64,000 nucleotides of DNA from Bin87 sp964347975 (GTDB lineage Bacteria; Chloroflexota; Dehalococcoidia; Lucifugimonadales; UBA3495). The notes beneath the pieces are model-generated. The model was not told where the DNA came from, searched no databases, and saw only the letters and a list, made by a program, of their open reading frames with translations. Positions 60,383 through 64,000 of this stretch are shown piece after piece (positions within the stretch are counted from its first letter, which is position 1; each line of letters begins with the position of its first letter). The stretch lies in the NCBI GenBank assembly GCA_964347975.1, contig CAYGAY010000001.1, forward strand, positions 248,001-312,000. Direction: 5' to 3'. The position numbers were made by a program, and so were the translations under genes.

Positions 60383-62080
60383 ATGCCCCAGCGAATGAAG
60401 GCCGGTGAGGCGGTTATCGAGCTGCTGCGGCAGGAAGGGGTGAGCAAGATTTTCGGTATTGTCGGCTCGTCTTTCCTGGACGTGTTGGATCCGTTGTATG
60501 ATCGGGATGACATGGAGTTTGTGGGGGTGCGGCACGAGCAGGGCGCCGCGCTGATGGCGGATGGGTACAGCCGCATCGCCGGCGCGCCATCGGTGTGCCT
60601 GGTGACCAATGGGCCGGGTGTCCTAAATCTCACCTACGGGATTGGGTCGGCATACGTTGCGCACTCGCCCGTAGTTGTGCTGGCGCCGTCGGCATCGCGG
60701 GATCACCAGCACCTGGATTCGACGCAGGAGTTCGACCAGGTTGCGTTGTTTGAGCCGATTACCAAGGCGAGCTTCGCCATCAACAAGATTGAGCGACTGC
60801 CCGATGCCTTGCGGCAGGCATTCCGCATCGCCACGTCGGGCAAGATGGGGCCGGTTCTGGTGGACATTCCACGGGATTTGTTGCCTGGCGCCGAGGTCGA
60901 CGTGGACTTGATGGCTCCGACGGCCTACCGGACGGGTCAAGGGCGTTCGCGGGGTGATCGGGCGCAGGTTGAGGCGGCGGCGCGGGAGATCCTTTCGGCG
61001 CAGCGGCCGGTTATTCTCGCGGGTGGCGGTGTGGAATGGAGCCTGGCGGATGCGGCGGTGTCCCGACTTGCTGAGCTTACCGGCGCACCGATTGTTACAT
61101 CTTACGGGCGGGCCGACGCCGTACCCAACGACCATCCCAACTACCTGGGCCACCTGGGGCGGCTGGGTGCGCCGGAGGCCATTGACGCCGTGGGAAACGC
61201 CGACGTGATCGTGGCTGCCGGGACACGGTTGGGTCAATCAACGACATTCTTCGATCACCGCTTCATTCCTGCCGACGCCCGGATCGTGCACATTGAGATT
61301 GACCCCAAGGAAATAGGCCGGATCTATCCTATTACGGTTGGCGTGGAAGGCGACGTTGGCGCGGTGATGGAAGAGATCAACGGAATTGTGGCGGAGGCGG
61401 AGTTGCGGCCGGATCCGGAATGGGCGAACCGCGTGGCGGCGTGGAACGCCGCGCGGGCGATACGTCTGGCCGCGGAGGCCGACCTGACCGGCGACTACAT
61501 CAAGCCGCAGCGGGTGTACGCTGAGTTACGGAAGGTGATGCCTCGGGACGCCATCATAGCGCTGGACGCCGGGTTGGCGCCGAATTTCGGGCAGGACCGG
61601 CTGAATTACTATCAACCGCGCAGCCTGATCATGGCGTTGGATTTGGGAGGTTTGGGGTTCAGCTTCCCGGCGTCCATTGGGGCCAATTTCGCGGCTCCGG
61701 CCCGGCCCGTGGTGAACTTCAACGGTGACGGTGGGTTCCTGTTCAACGCTCAAGAGTTTGAGACGGCGGTGCGGTACGGGTTGAAGAATATTTCGGTGGT
61801 GATGAACAACGACTGCTGGGGTTCGGAGAAGGCTTACCAGAAGTACGCTTTCAACGAACGGTACGTAGGGGCGGATACGGTGAACCCCCGGTTCGACAAA
61901 TACGCCGAGCTGTTCGGCGGGACCGGGTTTTACGTTGACCGGCCCGAAGACATTGCCGACGCTTTTGCCCTGGCGCTCGCAGCGGATGGACCGAGCATCA
62001 TTGAGATACCGACCGATCCGGATGAGATGCCCAGGCCGGCGCGCTTGGCCGAAGTGCAGGCGCCCGGATCTGCGGGGTAA
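60383..62080 (+). CDS. TPP-dependent acetolactate-synthase-like enzyme
   Basis: 565 residues from ATG 60383 with AAGGAG upstream. Catalytic Glu in VRHEQGAALMADGYSRIAG (about residue 50), TPP motif beginning NFNGDGGFLFNAQEF (about 450) and ending VVMNNDCWG. MFEPITKASF and DSTQEFDQVALFEPI sequence just before the central domain resemble the acyl-CoA-related TPP lyases (e.g. oxalyl-CoA decarboxylase or sulfoacetaldehyde group), not conclusive. Followed six bases on by DUF971. Confidence 0.88.
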   Translation: MPQRMKAGEAVIELLRQEGVSKIFGIVGSSFLDVLDPLYDRDDMEFVGVRHEQGAALMADGYSRIAGAPSVCLVTNGPGVLNLTYGIGSAYVAHSPVVVLAPSASRDHQHLDSTQEFDQVALFEPITKASFAINKIERLPDALRQAFRIATSGKMGPVLVDIPRDLLPGAEVDVDLMAPTAYRTGQGRSRGDRAQVEAAAREILSAQRPVILAGGGVEWSLADAAVSRLAELTGAPIVTSYGRADAVPNDHPNYLGHLGRLGAPEAIDAVGNADVIVAAGTRLGQSTTFFDHRFIPADARIVHIEIDPKEIGRIYPITVGVEGDVGAVMEEINGIVAEAELRPDPEWANRVAAWNAARAIRLAAEADLTGDYIKPQRVYAELRKVMPRDAIIALDAGLAPNFGQDRLNYYQPRSLIMALDLGGLGFSFPASIGANFAAPARPVVNFNGDGGFLFNAQEFETAVRYGLKNISVVMNNDCWGSEKAYQKYAFNERYVGADTVNPRFDKYAELFGGTGFYVDRPEDIADAFALALAADGPSIIEIPTDPDEMPRPARLAEVQAPGSAG

Positions 62081-62085
62081 CGGTT

Positions 62086-62424
62086 ATGGCGACATATGAC
62101 ACCATTAAGCCGTTGGACGTTGACATTTCGGGCAACGCGATCATCATCAACTGGGACGATGGGCACCGAGGCATCTACCCGCACCGGATGTTGCGGCTAC
62201 GATGCCCCTGCGCGTCGTGCATTGAGGAGATGACCGGGAGGGCCCTGTTGGACCCGGACAGCGTGCCCCAGGATGTACGCGCGCTGGATCAGATGGCGGT
62301 GGGGCAGTACGCGCTACAGTTTCTTTGGAGCGACGCGCACTACACCGGGATCTACACCTACCGAGCGTTGCGGGCGGCCTGCACCTGTATAGCCTGCAAC
62401 GAGGCGCGGGCGGGCCGACCTTAA
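62086..62424 (+). CDS. DUF971 (GBBH-like N-terminal) protein
   Basis: 112 residues, zinc-binding C-x-C-x2-C in LRCPCASCIEEM and C-terminal CTCIACNEA. Conserved WDDGHRGIYPHRMLR. In gamma-butyrobetaine hydroxylases the same domain binds zinc; stand-alone versions often lie next to Fe-S or oxidoreductase genes. Shares the operon with the TPP gene (gap 5 bases) and ends four bases inside the convergent FmdB gene. Confidence 0.88.
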   Translation: MATYDTIKPLDVDISGNAIIINWDDGHRGIYPHRMLRLRCPCASCIEEMTGRALLDPDSVPQDVRALDQMAVGQYALQFLWSDAHYTGIYTYRALRAACTCIACNEARAGRP

Positions 62425-62672
62425 TTCGCCGGTTGGCCGGCGTCCGTCTCGCTCATTTCGTCGGCGGGTTGACTACCACGGAAAGTTTCGCCAGGGCGGT
62501 TGCGAAGCTTGGGCGAAGTGAAGGTGTCCGACTTGAACGAGAAGTTGGAAATCTGTCGCGTGGCCGGCAGGTCACAGGATTTGCAATCGATAGGATCGTC
62601 GGCGCGGGACACGGGACGGATGGATTCGAATTCGTTGCCACAGGACGCGCAACGGTACTCGTAGATTGGCAT
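62421..62672 (-). CDS. FmdB-type zinc-ribbon protein
   Basis: 83 residues from ATG 62672 with GGGAGGTG upstream. Starts MPIYEYRCASCGNEFE and has CKSC at about 31; Cys pairs form a zinc ribbon. FmdB-like proteins are proposed regulators in the formamidase/amidase context; here no amidase is near. Ends overlapping DUF971 tail-to-tail. Confidence 0.9.
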   Translation of the reverse strand: MPIYEYRCASCGNEFESIRPVSRADDPIDCKSCDLPATRQISNFSFKSDTFTSPKLRNRPGETFRGSQPADEMSETDAGQPAN

Positions 62673-62745
62673 AGACACCTCCCACAAGGAATTATATCCT
62701 AACGCAATTTTACACTGGCCGTTAAGGACAGGCAGGAACGGAAGA

Positions 62746-63876
62746 ATGAGCGATCAAGTTGCGGATGTCGTAATAATTGGCGGCGGGGCGGCGGGCTGCG
62801 CTGCGGCGTACTACCTGGCCGAAAACGGGATTAAGGCGACCATCATTGAACGAGACGGCGTCGCGCAAGCTGCGTCGGGATACAACGCCGGCGGACTGAA
62901 CCCGTTGGAGGGGCATGGTTGGCCAGAGCCGCTGCAACCGATGGCATTGCAGTCATTCCGGTTGCACCGGGAGCTATGGGAGACGTTGCCCTCGGAGACC
63001 GGAATAGAATATCACGGGAGGATCACATCCATCCTCAAGGTGGCGCTGGATGAAGAGGAATTGGCCGAACTGCGGGAGACGTTGGAAGTTTTCAACAACG
63101 CTCCGGAGCCCGGCTTTTTGGCCGAGTGGCTGGAGCGAGAGGATGTTCTGGCTCTCGAGCCGCGATTGACTGGCGAAGTCATTGCCGGCGTCCGGGCCGT
63201 GGGCAACGGCGCTTTGGACGGGATGGAATTTACCCAGGCGCTGGCGGCCGCCGCCGAAAACCGGGGAGCGCGATTCGTCACGGGAAGCGCGGTGGGATTG
63301 CGCGTGGGCGAAACGGGTATTGAGTCGGTGGTTACCAGCGATGGTGAGATACCGTGTGGCGCTTTGTTGATCGCCGCCGGCCCGTGGTGCCGTACCGCCG
63401 AGCAGTGGTTAGATATCGCGATTCCCGTTGACCCATTGAAGGGGCAAATCATCCGGGTGAAACCCAACGGGCCCGGTTTGACCTACGAACTCATTGGCGG
63501 CGGGAGCTCCATGTATGACAAGACTGACGGTCTAATCTGGTGCGGTTCCACTGAAGAAGACGTTGGGTTCGACCTGTCGCTGACCGAAGAGGCGCGGGCG
63601 AGCATTATGCAGAGGGCGGTGCGACTGGTGCCATCCCTGGCCGATGCGGAGGAGGTACTGCATACTGCGTGCCTGCGTCCGGTCACGCCGGATTGGCTGC
63701 CTGTTATAGGACAGGCGCCGGGTTGGGAGAACGTGTACATCTGCACGGGTGGGCAGAAGAAAGGCATTCTTCTGGGGCCGGCCATGGGGAAGGGGATTGC
63801 AGAGATTATTGCCTCTGGCAATACAGAGATCAGTTTGAAAGGATGCGAGCCGGAGCGGTTCGGCGGCAGATCCTAG
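62746..63876 (+). CDS. FAD-dependent oxidoreductase (DAO family)
   Basis: 376 residues. N-terminal dinucleotide motif VVIIGGGAAGCAAAYYLAENG (8-28), IERDGVAQAASGYNAGGLN, C-terminal FAD motif ICTGGQKKGILLGPAMGKGIAE. Oxidises an amino acid or a hydroxyacid-type substrate with FAD. No strong RBS near ATG 62746. Follows the divergent FmdB gene. Confidence 0.92.
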   Translation: MSDQVADVVIIGGGAAGCAAAYYLAENGIKATIIERDGVAQAASGYNAGGLNPLEGHGWPEPLQPMALQSFRLHRELWETLPSETGIEYHGRITSILKVALDEEELAELRETLEVFNNAPEPGFLAEWLEREDVLALEPRLTGEVIAGVRAVGNGALDGMEFTQALAAAAENRGARFVTGSAVGLRVGETGIESVVTSDGEIPCGALLIAAGPWCRTAEQWLDIAIPVDPLKGQIIRVKPNGPGLTYELIGGGSSMYDKTDGLIWCGSTEEDVGFDLSLTEEARASIMQRAVRLVPSLADAEEVLHTACLRPVTPDWLPVIGQAPGWENVYICTGGQKKGILLGPAMGKGIAEIIASGNTEISLKGCEPERFGGRS

Positions 63877-63902
63877 TGAGCAGGTTCGCCTTGGGACAAG
63901 TG

Positions 63903-64000
63903 ATGACTGCGCCGAACGATAACCGCGACCCTTGGGAAACCCGTACCGGTATTCTGAACATCCCGACCAGGTTGATCCGCTGGTTTTCCAGCTTCTTCAC
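63903..64000 (+). CDS. Start of a gene cut by the right edge
   Basis: ATG 63903 (or GTG 63876 in the same frame, overlapping the previous stop). Reads TAPNDNRDPWETRTGILNIP and continues to the edge. Too short to name. Confidence 0.45.
   Translation, partial: MTAPNDNRDPWETRTGILNIPTRLIRWFSSFF

Noticed and set aside
1..64000. CRISPR arrays, tRNA and rRNA genes
   Set aside because: No direct repeats with regular spacers, no cloverleaf sequence with T-loop GTTCGA context, and no rRNA sequence were seen. Short palindromes are irregularly spaced and intergenic.

Overview
The window is about 64 kb of GC-rich (roughly 60% by eye) bacterial chromosome with ordinary -10/-35 promoters and strong Shine-Dalgarno sites. 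No rRNA, tRNA, phage or CRISPR was seen. The gene content points to an uncultured-type Chloroflexota, probably near Dehalococcoidia/SAR202. The reasons are a double-domain ThyX, an ADP-forming acyl-CoA synthetase, an F420-type luciferase-fold oxidoreductase, many TPP-dependent acetolactate-synthase-like enzymes, CitE/HpcH aldolases, FMN alpha-hydroxyacid oxidases and 2-oxoacid:ferredoxin oxidoreductase. This placement is inference. No marker gene settles it.

Layout. 1-6.1 kb: a membrane-anchored repeat protein cut by the left edge, a TPP enzyme, then a CobW metallochaperone overlapping a WD40 protein. 6.2-10.4 kb: a promoter, a cobalamin riboswitch with an intrinsic terminator, then a family-5 solute-binding lipoprotein and two permeases, with no ATPase genes nearby. 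10.5-16.6 kb: a TPP enzyme, two overlapping small unknown genes, an ADP-forming acyl-CoA synthetase, a TauE-like permease and a PNPOx-fold protein. 16.7-19.7 kb: three tandem CitE-like genes. 20.1-25.9 kb: a CHAT-like/NB-ARC/TPR STAND protein followed by an alpha/beta hydrolase. 25.9-30.9 kb: a decayed PIN protein, an LLM oxidoreductase, an MmgE/PrpD protein, and an ECF sigma/anti-sigma/zinc-ribbon operon. 31-40.5 kb: ThyX, a TPP enzyme, a compact HNH/methyltransferase restriction-modification pair, and the pyruvate dehydrogenase operon lpd-pdhA-pdhB-pdhC, all on the minus strand. 40.7-51.9 kb: DUF35/thiolase, Uma2, an HpcH aldolase, a MITE-like element, RNase D, an M20-type peptidase, then a run of GNAT, TPR, hotdog, PIG-L, TenA and hydrolase genes. 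51.9-58.4 kb: duplicated FMN oxidases, an unknown gene, and a three-gene 2-oxoacid:ferredoxin oxidoreductase. 58.5-60.3 kb: an ATPase/DUF4276 pair that looks like a two-gene defence module. 60.4-64 kb: a TPP enzyme, DUF971, FmdB, an FAD oxidoreductase and a gene cut by the right edge.

Metabolically the window is about carboxylic and keto-acid handling: pyruvate oxidation by two routes (NAD-linked dehydrogenase and ferredoxin-linked oxidoreductase), acyl-CoA to acid conversion with ATP formation, thiolytic and aldol cleavage, alpha-hydroxyacid oxidation, and several TPP lyases of unknown substrate. TenA could supply thiamine pyrimidine for them.

Three accessory islands stand out: the STAND protein with a degenerate CHAT domain, the ATPase/DUF4276 module, and the restriction-modification pair placed inside the dehydrogenase gene run. 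Between genes lie several families of short palindromes, some nested inside one another, and one 135-bp element with 16-bp perfect terminal inverted repeats.
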